64,000 nucleotides of DNA from Annulohypoxylon bovei var. microspora. Its lineage: Eukaryota; Ascomycota; Sordariomycetes; Xylariales; Hypoxylaceae. The position numbers and the translations under genes were made by a program. The notes beneath the pieces are model-generated. The model did not search any database. It saw only the letters and a program-made list of their open reading frames with translations, and was not told where the DNA came from. Shown here one piece after another: positions 1-9,557 of this stretch (position 1 is the stretch's first letter; each line of letters starts with the position of its first letter). The stretch is from the NCBI GenBank assembly GCA_022836615.1, contig MU405222.1, positions 310,001 through 374,000 of the forward strand, written 5' to 3'.

Positions 1-633
1 TATCCATTAAAAATGATGTAACGATGTCTCTTACGAAAGGGAAGTTCTCGGGGTCACGCGGAGAAGCTTGGATTAAGAATTCATCTCTCCAGCTATCCAG
101 CGCATCGAAACTCTTAGAGTTATTGACGTCAAAGACTAGCACACAACAATCGGCTCCTCGGTAGAATGCAACGCCTAATGACTGGAAGCGCTCCTGACCG
201 GCTGTATCCCAAAGCTAGTTATCGTCAGCGACCGTCCTTTGACAAGCTTATTGTCGTGTGTGGTCTTCTCATACCTGCATTGTGACTTGTCGGTCGTCAA
301 CCAACACCTCCCGAGTTAGGAAGTCGGCACCGATAGTAGCTTTGTAACTGGCACTAAACTTCTTGTTGACCTGAGGAGCAGATTATATCAGTCTCGGATC
401 ATCTGGGTGTCGAAATGGCAGAGTCGTAGGGGAGGATTGTTCGTCTCGGTAAATCGTAACGTACATATTGGTTCATCAAACTTGTCTTGCCGACACCACT
501 GTCGCCGAGGATAATGACCTAAATAACCAAAGTGTTAGCCCAAAGAAAGGTAAAAAAGCAAGCGAACCGATCAGTTCCGAGGTGTATTTAGTATTTGTCA
601 TACCTTCAAAAGGACCTTCTTCCTAGAAGCCAT
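1..633 (-). CDS. ypt7: Rab7/Ypt7-type small GTPase (5' part, runs off window start)
   Basis: Late-endosome/vacuole Rab GTPase that drives homotypic vacuole fusion through the HOPS tether. The visible exons are 604-633, 465-518, 275-370 and 35-214 on the minus strand. All have GT-AG borders, and positions 1-34 are the start of a further intron. The spliced protein begins [11 protein letters not shown] and has the P-loop GDSGVGKT, the Rab7 effector region with TIGADFLTREV, and switch II WDTAGQERF followed by QSLGVAFYRGADCC. The NKxD and SAK guanine motifs and the prenylated C-terminus lie outside the window. Introns interrupt the code right after codon 10 and inside the P-loop exon, as is common in fungal Rab genes. 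Family assignment is near certain from [20 protein letters not shown] and the switch sequences; the symbol is inferred by family. Confidence 0.95.
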
Positions 634-1611
634 GATGATGATCAAGCCGAGCGACTCTTATTAACGGTTTATAATTGGAAAAGGAGGTCGATTGAGAAAC
701 GCAAAATTTATGCGCCGCCTTAAAAGATTTGGGATCGGAGTAGGGCGACTGATGTTGTTTGTGAGACGGTTGCTGGTTAGACGGTGATGCTTGGTTGTTG
801 TTATTGTAAGTTGCAGCTGTTACTGTTTGGGACCTGGGTGACGGTGGATAAAGAGTTGGTCGGACCTTCGCCGATACCTACCTGATACAGGAGCTGATAA
901 GGCCCTGTAGCTTTGTAGCCTTTAGCGGGCACGAGACCAATTACAGTGGCTGGATACAGCCACATTTCTCACCAATGTATTGAAGCCACATGCATTTACA
1001 TGAATGGCATAAAGTTTAAGGCAGCTGTCAACTCAATTCGATGATATTTTCTAATTATACGACATTAGACTTCATATAAACTCAATATAAAACGACACTA
1101 TCATCTCATGTTTATAGTTCAAGCGAATCATATAGACAAAGGATAGATGCCTCCCATGATGATTGAGGCAGGAACTACCTATGCAAAACCCCTGCGTCAC
1201 TACACTAGCGGGTTCGGACATCAGCTTCTGTTATCACATGCATTAATCTTATACTCAACTCCATATGATCTAAAGCACCACCAGCATTTCAATGTCTAAT
1301 CTTATGAGATATATATCAATCTGATCTAGGCACTTTGTAGAATAGAAGAGCCTCAATTTCTACCACCAGTAAGAATGATGAATCAATAACAAACCCTGCA
1401 AGTGTGAGGGAGAGCTTCGATCAAAGTACAGTTCCATGATGTCATATATCATCATCTCCCGTTACATGGCATCACAGTTATGGCGAATATCGAGGCAGCT
1501 ACCCGATGTTTTCCAATCATAAAAACTTACCTTGAGTACATACCTAGATTTTCCAAGGTTTGTAACACTCTGACTTAATAAATACTACGATTCACCATAC
1601 AGCTGTTCAAA
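634..1611. other. Divergent intergenic region between ypt7 and the 1612 gene
   Basis: About 980 bases with no coding potential that I can support. It must hold the promoters of two divergently transcribed genes. Poly-purine/pyrimidine and TG-repeat-like patches occur near 750-850, and the second half is AT-rich. I see no clear TATA box or known operator. Confidence 0.6.
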
Positions 1612-2232
1612 ATGGTAGCTATTCGAGTAAGCAACTCTCTAAACGTGCTGCGAGCCGCACGCACTCGCGCTCCTCAAACCTACCGCACTTTCGCCACTAG
1701 TTCTCTCTACCACGCACAAGGCTATGGCGACGGCAAGGGAAACCCCGTACAGGATGACCCCCAGAGCCAACCGCCCACGAGCGACCTACAGCAAGCGTCC
1801 GAACACCCGGGCCCGAGCCCCCCCGACGTGGGCCAGAAAGCCAGCAGCGGGCCTACCAAAGCCGGGCTCAACAAGAGCATGAAGAAGGCGGCGGCCCGCG
1901 AGTCCGGGCAGAAGAAGACGCCCGAAGACGCCAGCGCGCAGTCCGGCGGGTCGCGGTCCAAGGAGGCGACGGAGACGGGCGGCAGCCCCACTGGCGGGAG
2001 CATCGCCGACGCGGCGAGCCAGAGCGGAGGTGAGGCGCTGAAGGGACCGCAGGGCAAGGGCACGCCCAGCCCCAAGATCCACAACCTGGCCATGCCGGCC
2101 GTCAAGTCGGGCTTGAGTGACGAGCAGAAGCAGGAAGTCGAACGGCATAACGCCGACTTCGAGAAGCGGCACGACCGCGCTGCCCCCGCATCCGATGATA
2201 AGGTGGATTCTAAATTCTGGAAGGGGACGTGA
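1612..2232 (+). CDS. Conserved fungal small mitochondrial-type protein, function unknown
   Basis: Intronless frame of 206 residues. The first ~32 residues (MVAIRVSNSLNVLRAARTRA... then RTFATSS) are rich in Arg, Ser and Ala and lack acidic residues, the usual look of a mitochondrial presequence; FATSS resembles a processing site. The rest is low-complexity and hydrophilic, rich in Gly, Pro, Ser, Lys and Gln, and probably disordered. It ends in a short charged block, DDKVDSKFWKGT. I have a recollection of similar fungal proteins with the YHAQGYGDGKG segment and the SKFWKG tail, but no assigned function. The start ATG follows a plausible leader (ttcaaaATGG). The ORF is much more GC-rich than its flanks, as expected for a real gene here. 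Two overlapping minus-strand frames are shadows of this GC-rich code. Confidence 0.85.
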   Translation: MVAIRVSNSLNVLRAARTRAPQTYRTFATSSLYHAQGYGDGKGNPVQDDPQSQPPTSDLQQASEHPGPSPPDVGQKASSGPTKAGLNKSMKKAAARESGQKKTPEDASAQSGGSRSKEATETGGSPTGGSIADAASQSGGEALKGPQGKGTPSPKIHNLAMPAVKSGLSDEQKQEVERHNADFEKRHDRAAPASDDKVDSKFWKGT

Positions 2233-2831
2233 GTAATGCGTGTTATTGCTGTCGTCCTGTATTTTATTGCATTGGTATTTGAATTTGAATTAGATCATTC
2301 TGTCGTCGTTATTGTTTGTTGTAGCGTTTTAAAACAGTATGGTATACTGACTTATCGTGGGAATAGTGGCGGCCGCAGCCAGACGGAGGGGATTGATTGG
2401 AATGCGTAGCTGAGTGCCTAGGTGATGTCGTCGTGTTATATCGTTTCTGCTGCATTCGTTTAGGAAGGCAATCTAATGTATATATCACCATGCCATTGTA
2501 TTACCATTACGTTCATGAATGCTGCAGGAGGAGTTATTATGTATAGCATAAATTTGTGCTTGTATATGTTAGGCATTGTATGCTGTAGAGTTGAAGTATC
2601 AGTGGAGCCGAGAGTGAATTTAAAGTTGAAGACGGAAACTCGGCTCGGCTCTAGCCCAAGCTTTCTCAGCTCCCTTAGCTCCAACCAATTTAAAGTCCCG
2701 ATTCGGGGGGCTACCCGCCACTTTCAACATTCACTACACTAATATCGAGTACATTGTTCGAAATGATTCAGATTAAATCTCCAATGTGATTGATTCCATG
2801 GACATCGATATACCAATCCGACAGAGACTCG
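2233..2831. other. Intergenic, no gene seen
   Basis: Holds the 3' end of the 1612 gene and the promoter and 5' leader of the next gene. Short frames here (such as one around 2476-2742) have no domain or codon-bias support. An in-frame ATG at 2790 precedes the chosen start of the next gene. Confidence 0.5.
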
Positions 2832-4226
2832 ATGGCGGATGAGGACCTCCTGCGTCGAATACACGGGCTAGAGGACCTGGACTTAGCATCGCTCCTCTGC
2901 CTCATCAGCCGCGAGCACTGCATCATCAGCACCGAGCCATCCGAGCTCGACGACCTGGTCGAGGAGCTGCGGCTTGTCGCCTCGCAGACCTTCCACCTGC
3001 CCTCGTCCGTCGTCGACTGCACGCCGTATACCACCCTCGACGACCTCGCCGCCTCCATCCAGCTGCACCCGCCTGCACCTCCCCCTCCACCTACGCCGCA
3101 GCGGCTTCACACTCCGACTCCGCGCACGCCCTCCGCATCACCCCTACGGAGTCGTCGCGGCACCGAGTCTTCGTACTTCCGTGGTAGTCCTAGTCACGGG
3201 AACACTAATACTTACACTACCACCACCACCGCCACCGCCACCGCTGTAGCTAGCACACCAAGTCGCAATCGCAGTCATAGTCACAGTCACAGTCACCACT
3301 ACCCACCTCCTCCGCCGCCGCAGATCGCGAACGTAATACTAGCGAAGAACCTCGACCGCGCGCCCAAGGACGTGCAGATCCAATGCCTAGAACTCCTCCG
3401 CACGCGGCGGATCCTGACGCGCACGAGCGTGCAGACGGCGCCGAAGCAGTTCCTATTCGTGGCCGTGTTAGAATCGGGGGGTGCCGCGCGGTTGGTCTCC
3501 CATCTGAACGACTTGTTCTACGTTTCGCACTGGCACGACCCCGAGGACGGATTTGCGCATTTGGAGGAGGAGGAGCAGGACCAGTATAGAAATAGGGATA
3601 GAGGTGACGGTGACGACGGGGATAGGCGAGGAGGCGAAACAGCCAGCCTAGCCAGCACCTCGAGCGTCGTAATCCGGCGCAGCATCGCCGAGCCGCCGAG
3701 CACGCCTCGCGTGAGCCGGGCACGCAGCACCCGCACCAACCCCAACCCCATCCCCATCCCCACGAAACCCGCCGACCAAGCATCCTCGTACTCGGCCTCG
3801 ATCTCCAGCTCGCGGCTGTCCTTCCCCAGCATCACGGACGCCGACATCACGTCCCTCGCGCTGCTGGCGCGGAACGTAAGCCTCGACATCGAGGTGCTGC
3901 GCTACCAGATGAACATCGTGTCGTTCCTGCGCATGCACCGCGCCGTGGCCCCGGCCGGCGGCGGCGTCACGCCGCAGGCCACCAAGCACTTCGAGCAGCT
4001 GGCGAAGAGCCTGGCCGCGCTGCACGGGCTGGACTATGTGACGCCGTCGCTGGTGGCGCTGGCTGTGAAGAAGGCCTACGCGCATCGCATACGCGTCACA
4101 ACGCCCGAGAAGGAGAGGAGCTTGCAGTGGGGGAGTGAGATAGGTGCCGTGGAGGCGTTGCTGGAGGGTGTGGATGCGGAGTATGTGATCGAGGATGTGT
4201 TGGGGATGGTGGAGGCGCCGTTGTGA
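2832..4226 (+). CDS. Magnesium-chelatase-like fungal protein (AAA+ relative without Walker A)
   Basis: Intronless protein of 464 residues from the MADEDLLRRI start; the frame is open to an ATG at 2790, which would add 14 residues. The N-terminal helical part (LEDLDLASLLCLISREHCII) is followed by a Pro/Ser/His-rich linker at about residues 90-165. A conserved block follows: NVILAKNLDRAP, VQIQCLELLRTRRI, and then PKQFLFVAVL and LNDLFYVSHWHDPEDGF. A second low-complexity stretch leads to a helical C-terminus resembling the lid of MoxR/magnesium-chelatase AAA proteins. Fungal homologues are often labelled 'magnesium chelatase' by similarity, but fungi make no chlorophyll. No GxxGxGKT loop is present, so nucleotide hydrolysis is doubtful. 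Role unknown; the family resemblance is from memory. Confidence 0.82.
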   Translation: MADEDLLRRIHGLEDLDLASLLCLISREHCIISTEPSELDDLVEELRLVASQTFHLPSSVVDCTPYTTLDDLAASIQLHPPAPPPPPTPQRLHTPTPRTPSASPLRSRRGTESSYFRGSPSHGNTNTYTTTTTATATAVASTPSRNRSHSHSHSHHYPPPPPPQIANVILAKNLDRAPKDVQIQCLELLRTRRILTRTSVQTAPKQFLFVAVLESGGAARLVSHLNDLFYVSHWHDPEDGFAHLEEEEQDQYRNRDRGDGDDGDRRGGETASLASTSSVVIRRSIAEPPSTPRVSRARSTRTNPNPIPIPTKPADQASSYSASISSSRLSFPSITDADITSLALLARNVSLDIEVLRYQMNIVSFLRMHRAVAPAGGGVTPQATKHFEQLAKSLAALHGLDYVTPSLVALAVKKAYAHRIRVTTPEKERSLQWGSEIGAVEALLEGVDAEYVIEDVLGMVEAPL

Positions 4227-4571
4227 TAGTTATTATTATATACAAAGATACCCCGGGTTATAGATCAGATCAGTAATAGTAATAAAGTCACTGGTTTACA
4301 GAAAAACATCTCGCAACTTCAGTATAAGACAATGTTTTGTTCGTAATTGTGTACAATTCAGCACTACCTAACCTAACGTGACTACTAATCCATCTTTCAT
4401 CAAGACGAGCATACACTTCGTGCAACACTTTTACAGCAATCATGATCCGAAACGCCAGCCTCGTAGGGCATAACCATTGCCATCACGTTTCCGTGCCTTC
4501 CTCATCTCATTAAAGGTTGTAAGGTCTCTATAATCATGTCCTTGACCTCGTCAAGGTATTATGCCGTGTAA
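4227..4571. other. Convergent 3' spacer
   Basis: AT-rich spacer between the converging 3' ends of the chelatase-like gene and gda1. It presumably holds both polyadenylation regions; no gene seen. Confidence 0.5.
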
Positions 4572-6328
4572 TTAGTAAGTCTGGCTAACCTTGCATGACC
4601 AGCCGGAGTTCTTGGATAATAGGGGCAGACTGCGTATATGTTAGCATTGGCAAGAATAAAAAGGGATAGAAAAGGGGAAAGCTTACCTGGCTCCCAGACA
4701 CCATCCCAACTCATTGCCCTTGATCTTCTTGGCGATCTTGACTTCTCTATCAATCGGCATGTCGTATCCGGTGTGGAGTAGGCCGATCATGAAGTTCAAG
4801 TCCAAGCAGTACTCTCCGCGGTCGCGGAGCTCATCCAAAGCACCCGGGACGTTGCTGAACGCGTCCCAAGCTTGCTCACCACCGCATACGGCGTGGGCAA
4901 GCTCGTGCAGCTCGCGCAGGGTGAACGAGTCGGGCATGCCTAGAGGCTTGGTGCGATCGTAGAAGAAGGAGAAGATGTACACGTCCTCGGTAGCGAAAGT
5001 CTTGGCTAGCGAAGGCTGGTGTACGCCGTTGAAGGAGCAAGGGGACAGCTTGCAGGTCGCGTCCTTGTACAGGATGCGCTCGGCTAGGGCGCGGCACTGT
5101 GCGGGGGCAGGCGTCGCGGGGCCAGTTACGTTAAGCTCTACCTCGCCTTGGCCCAGAGGGCTGTCGTCGCCGAGCTTGACCTTGACGGTGTCGGTCTGGC
5201 CAGAGTTGATGCAGGGGTGGTTGAGAATGGGCTTCTGTAGGAAGCTACTTGTCTTGTCCTGGCTGTAGATATCTTGGAGCAGGTTCAAGTGGATCGAGTT
5301 TCGAGCGGCCATCAGACCATAGCCCAAGTGAGAGTGCTGGTAGAGCTCGAATTTGCGTCCGCCGAAGGAGAGCTCGTACTTGTGGTCGCCCTCGGCCAGC
5401 TTCTCAGGTATACCGCCAGAAGGAAGTCCCTTAAACGTAGGCTCGAAGACGATCTGAGTAGAACCACCACCAAGATCGAAGATAGCGGCAGTTGGGCTTT
5501 GGTCCGGTCCGCCAATCTTTCCTAGAAGATAGTTGGTAGTGATCCAGGCGTACACACCCTCGTCGGAACCGTCCATGATCGCGACACCGTTCTCCTCTTT
5601 CGAGACAACAGGGAAGGGATAGTCCTTCTCAAGGTGAGTGCGAACGGTTTCTAGGATTCGGTCACTAGCCTCCGGGCCAATCATTCGTAGACCAGCAGTC
5701 GCCTTTACGGCAACCGGACTGCAACCCTTCAACTTGTCGGGAACGGTCCTCATTGCGACAGCCATAAGATCATCCAAGGTCTTCGCGGCAGCGAGAGGGT
5801 CGTCCTTATACTTGCTCAGGCCACCAACGCTCTTCTCGGTCATCTTGAACTCTTCCTTCTCCAGCTCCGGGGTTGGGCCGCAGTTGTTGAATTTGTAGAC
5901 GTGGATGCGAGATCCAGTGCTGCCAGCATCGATCATAAGAACATATTGCACGATTGGCTTGTCTTTCGAGATTGATTTCGTACATCTGTCGGTTCCGTAA
6001 GAAGAATCGGAGGGTGTCTGACCACCACTATGCGATACTGTAATATTTCAATTAGATTACCATTGAGATATCTGTCCAATTTTCATAAAAACATACCTCC
6101 TTTATAGACCTCTACTCCCTTCGGCGAGAAGTAGTAGAACAGGAACACCATGAAAACAACGATGGCCGTGGTCTTCAGCCATCGCGTCCTCTGGGCCTGG
6201 TTCATCGTCGCGGATTGTAATTTCTCCAGGATGCCGGGTTCTCGGTGTCCCGAGTCGTAACGTGCGGGTTTCTCGTGAGGGTCGTGATGTACTTGCTTAG
6301 TAGGCAACGAGACCGATGTTCTCCTCAT
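4572..6328 (-). CDS. gda1: Guanosine-diphosphatase (GDA1/CD39 family), Golgi
   Basis: Type II Golgi membrane enzyme that hydrolyses GDP to GMP after mannosyl transfer, letting GMP exchange for GDP-mannose. Three exons: 6097-6328, 4687-6037 and 4572-4629, giving 546 residues. The start at 6328 (MRRTSVSLPT) gives a short cytosolic tail, then a membrane anchor with TAIVVFMVFLFYYF. Apyrase-conserved regions are clear: ACR1 DAGSTGSRIHVYKF, ACR2-like KATAGLRMI, ACR3 SDEGVYAWITTNYLLG, ACR4 DLGGGSTQIVFEP. The last exon, found by splicing (GT at 4686, AG at 4630), turns an apparent premature stop into the family C-terminus with GWCLGASLPLL and ends SKNSGWSCKVSQTY. The frame is open further upstream to an ATG at 6451, which would add a second hydrophobic stretch; I prefer 6328. 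Confidence 0.94.
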
Positions 6329-7200
6329 AACCTTCAAACGTGATGCATCCCCAAGTGGATTGGGGAACTTTGAAAGAGAGGAAAGGGGAAGAAAGGGGAA
6401 AGAAAAAAGAGAAAAGAAGATTGAATAAGCGATCAGCTGAACATCCAACAAGACGACAATAAAGTCCTAAACTAGACGGATGCGAGGATCAATTCCAGAT
6501 AGGGGAGGATTTAAATAGGATAAAAGTGTAAAGTTGTTAAAAAAGGGGGGCGAACACGAGGCAGCGCAACTTGTTCAAAAGGCAATCTCGTCTTGAAGAT
6601 TTTCCTTCCAATTTCAAAGGGGAAGTTTAATGTCCTTATCCATAACCCCTGAAAGACTTGGAATTTTGGAATTTAGTTGGCCTTCACGCGGTGGGTCGGT
6701 AGTTGCATACATTGATCCTTGTCTCCTAACTCTTAAGCCTTAACGGTCTCCACTTTACCACATACACAGCCACGTATGTGCATAAAGCATGTATCTAGGT
6801 ACATGCCTCTTGCCGCACCTCTATTAATCAGCCGCATTTAAGGGCATTTAGGTACCTGTCAAGGTACAAAATGTTACTAGAAGGTGCTGTTGCACAGGCA
6901 GGTGCTTAACATTCGCGTCGACATCTGACGTACGGGTCGTTGCCTCCTACCACAATCTACATATTTCACTCTTTCAAACTGCATCTCAAGTCAATAAACC
7001 TTCAAACTCGTTAATCACTTTGTCATAATCTTCCAATTTGTGCTTGCAAATTTGGCAACATTTATCGACTAGTTCTTGAGGTGCATTGCTCTCGAGGTCT
7101 TTCGCATGAGCCAATAATAACGAACTTTATAACAAAATCTAGAATCTGCCGACATAACGACAACCATACCTAATCACTTATTCACCACGAAACTCTCATA
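6329..7200. other. Divergent promoter region of gda1 and the PPPDE gene
   Basis: About 870 bases shared by two divergent genes. It includes a purine/pyrimidine-biased stretch near 6360-6420 just upstream of gda1. CTAGGTA-type words occur near 6795 and 6850. No gene seen. Confidence 0.5.
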
Positions 7201-8952
7201 ATGGATGTCCATCTCCTTGTCTATGACCTATCAAATGGTCTAGCCAAGCAACTGTCTCTTGGACTATTGGGATTTCAACTTGATGCTATTTATCACACTT
7301 CGATTGAGTTAGAAAGCATGGAGTATGTCTACGACAGTGGTATCAATGTGATAAAGCCGGGAACTTCTCACCTAGGCCCACCGCTAGAACGAATACATCT
7401 CGGGAAGAGTGAATTACCAATGGAGATAATTGTTGAATATCTCGAATCATTAAAGGAGATATATACGCCTCAGGCATACGACCTATTTCGACACAACTGT
7501 AACAACTTCAGCAATGATTTCTCTACATTTCTAGTTGGGAAGGGAATACCAGACCACATCGCAAACATGCCTAATGATGTGCTTGATTCGCCATTTGGTA
7601 AAATGATGCAACCTCAACTAGCACGGATGGTTGAGGAGAGGAAGGCCCAGCAAGGCGGATTGCTTGGTATTCAGAACAATGTTCAACCGCACACCAATGG
7701 AGCCGCCTCTACAACTTCGTCCCAAAATAAGTCCAGTCATGCAACTTCGGTAAAGGCCGTTACTAGTCTCTCAGAGATGAACCAAGTACTAAACGATTCG
7801 AAGAAAACTTGTGCGATTGTTTTCTTCACCATGGCAAATTGTGGCCCCTGCAGAGCACTCTATCCCTTATATGACAACCTAGCGGATGAGTATAAAAACA
7901 AGATCAACCTGATCAAGGTTGACATACACCAGGCTTTTGACGTCTCGTCTAAATACAACATTAAGGCAACGCCTACATTCATCACTTTCTTCCATGGCGT
8001 AGAAGACGATCGATGGACCGGTGCAGACGGAGCCAAACTTAGGGGGACCGTTGGTCTTCTGGCTCAAATGGCAATTCCAAGCCACCCACACCAATTACTC
8101 AATTTAAACCACTCTACTTGGTTGGGATCAAGACCAATAATATACGAGAAAGTCGTTCCGATTCCCAAACTCTTGTCCAAGCTAGGATCAAAAGCCGACG
8201 ACGACTCGATCCAGGGTATGATACGCTTCATCGAAATCAGAGCAAGTCAGGGCCCCGCGTTGGCTCACCTACCGGATTTGTCAGCATTTTCCAATTTTAT
8301 GTGCGCGGCAGTGAAAGATTTACCCAAGGAAGTTTTATTCACAGTGGTAGACCTTTTCCGATGTACTCTCGCAGATGCACGGGTCAGTGGTTATTTCGCG
8401 GAAGAACATGACCATAAGACGGTCCTTGCTATTCTAGATGCCGTGAACAAGGACACAAAGTGCCCTTACGCTCTACGGTTGGTAACATTGCAGATGGCTA
8501 GTAACCTATTTTCAAGTCATCTTTACGTAGACCAGATCCTTGGTCATCCGCAGTTACGAAGCGCCATCACACAACTCATCTCGTCTAGCTTCCTCGATGA
8601 CAAGCATAGCACGGTCCGAGTAGCAGCCACCTCGCTACTATTCAACGTTGCTTCCACAAACCTTAAGAAGAGAGTGGAATCAGGCGACGCTCTTCCCGAG
8701 GAAGACCAAGTAGAATTGGCAGCATCGCTATTAGAGGCTATATCACAAGAAGATTCTAAAGAGGCATTGGATGGTATGATTTTAGCACTTGGACTTATGA
8801 CCTATTGCTTGCCGCTAGGAGGAGAGCTCGTAGATCTCTTGAGGTCTATGGATGCGCAAGGGACTGTGCTGGCTAAGGAGAAAGTATTCAAGACAGATCT
8901 TACAAGAGAGGTCGGACAGGTGCTGTTAGGGAAAGGTCTTGCGAGACAATAG
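7201..8952 (+). CDS. PPPDE (DeSI-like) peptidase-thioredoxin-PUL fusion protein
   Basis: Intronless, 583 residues, three domains. Residues 1 to about 140 are a PPPDE/DeSI-type papain-fold cysteine isopeptidase. The catalytic pair is visible as His32 (IYHTSIE) and Cys100 (RHNCNNFSNDF). Residues about 183-295 are a thioredoxin domain with an intact active site CGPC at 214-217. From about residue 310 the protein is an armadillo-like helical PUL domain, known in PLAA/Doa1/Ufd3 for binding Cdc48/p97. The same order is known in fungal and plant homologues, so the fusion itself is not new. Inference: it removes SUMO or ubiquitin from substrates delivered to Cdc48, with a redox module attached. The start codon is the first ATG and gives the conserved MDVHLLVYDL beginning. 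Confidence 0.93.
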   Translation: MDVHLLVYDLSNGLAKQLSLGLLGFQLDAIYHTSIELESMEYVYDSGINVIKPGTSHLGPPLERIHLGKSELPMEIIVEYLESLKEIYTPQAYDLFRHNCNNFSNDFSTFLVGKGIPDHIANMPNDVLDSPFGKMMQPQLARMVEERKAQQGGLLGIQNNVQPHTNGAASTTSSQNKSSHATSVKAVTSLSEMNQVLNDSKKTCAIVFFTMANCGPCRALYPLYDNLADEYKNKINLIKVDIHQAFDVSSKYNIKATPTFITFFHGVEDDRWTGADGAKLRGTVGLLAQMAIPSHPHQLLNLNHSTWLGSRPIIYEKVVPIPKLLSKLGSKADDDSIQGMIRFIEIRASQGPALAHLPDLSAFSNFMCAAVKDLPKEVLFTVVDLFRCTLADARVSGYFAEEHDHKTVLAILDAVNKDTKCPYALRLVTLQMASNLFSSHLYVDQILGHPQLRSAITQLISSSFLDDKHSTVRVAATSLLFNVASTNLKKRVESGDALPEEDQVELAASLLEAISQEDSKEALDGMILALGLMTYCLPLGGELVDLLRSMDAQGTVLAKEKVFKTDLTREVGQVLLGKGLARQ

Positions 8953-9557
8953 ACTGGTAGTGTAATATATATACACGCTAAACCTATAGAAGGTAGTTTA
9001 GTAGGTCCCTATATAGCTTTGAGCTGGTTTTATAGAAAGTAGGCGTTGATTTTTCAGTCAGTCTTGGTAAGATTAGATTGGATGAGATGGTGTTCAGGAG
9101 TACAACAGAGGGCACCTCAATACACAGTTTCCATAGCGACAGCTTTCAGCACTAAATGCTGTGTGACACGAGAATTTCTCGCACAGTCCTTCACAAGGCT
9201 AATGGAACTGTTATAATTCTTCATTCAATTCAGTTCTTCAATATACAAGATCTTCATCTCATCATTGCCCGTGCCCCTCCTTATTCTTACGGACTTACAC
9301 AGTATCCCACAAATGATAACGCGGGGCAATCGCGTTCCAATTTAGGTGTCAGAACCAAGATCTCGATGCAACTTCCCCAAATTGAACCGTGCATCGGCTT
9401 CCCTAGCAACGAAGCCCCATATTAATTCGAAAGTAAATAAAAACCACTGTGCATCCGGTCCCTTCGGTCCCACATGCCAGTGTACGGAATCTCAACACAA
9501 GCCCAGTTACGATATAGGGACATCATCAACGACATTTGTAAAACACTGTACACAGGA
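8953..9557. other. Intergenic and kinesin 5' region
   Basis: Includes the 3' end of the PPPDE gene and the leader of the kinesin gene. The kinesin frame is open upstream to an ATG at 9474. Other small frames here have no support. Confidence 0.4.

Noticed and set aside
1722..2172. Two long minus-strand frames inside the 1612 gene
   Set aside because: Shadows of a GC-rich, low-complexity plus-strand gene; Leu/Pro/Ala-rich with no domain.
6329..6451. In-frame N-terminal extension of Gda1
   Set aside because: Would place a second hydrophobic stretch before the basic MRRTSVSLPT start; family members begin near the latter.
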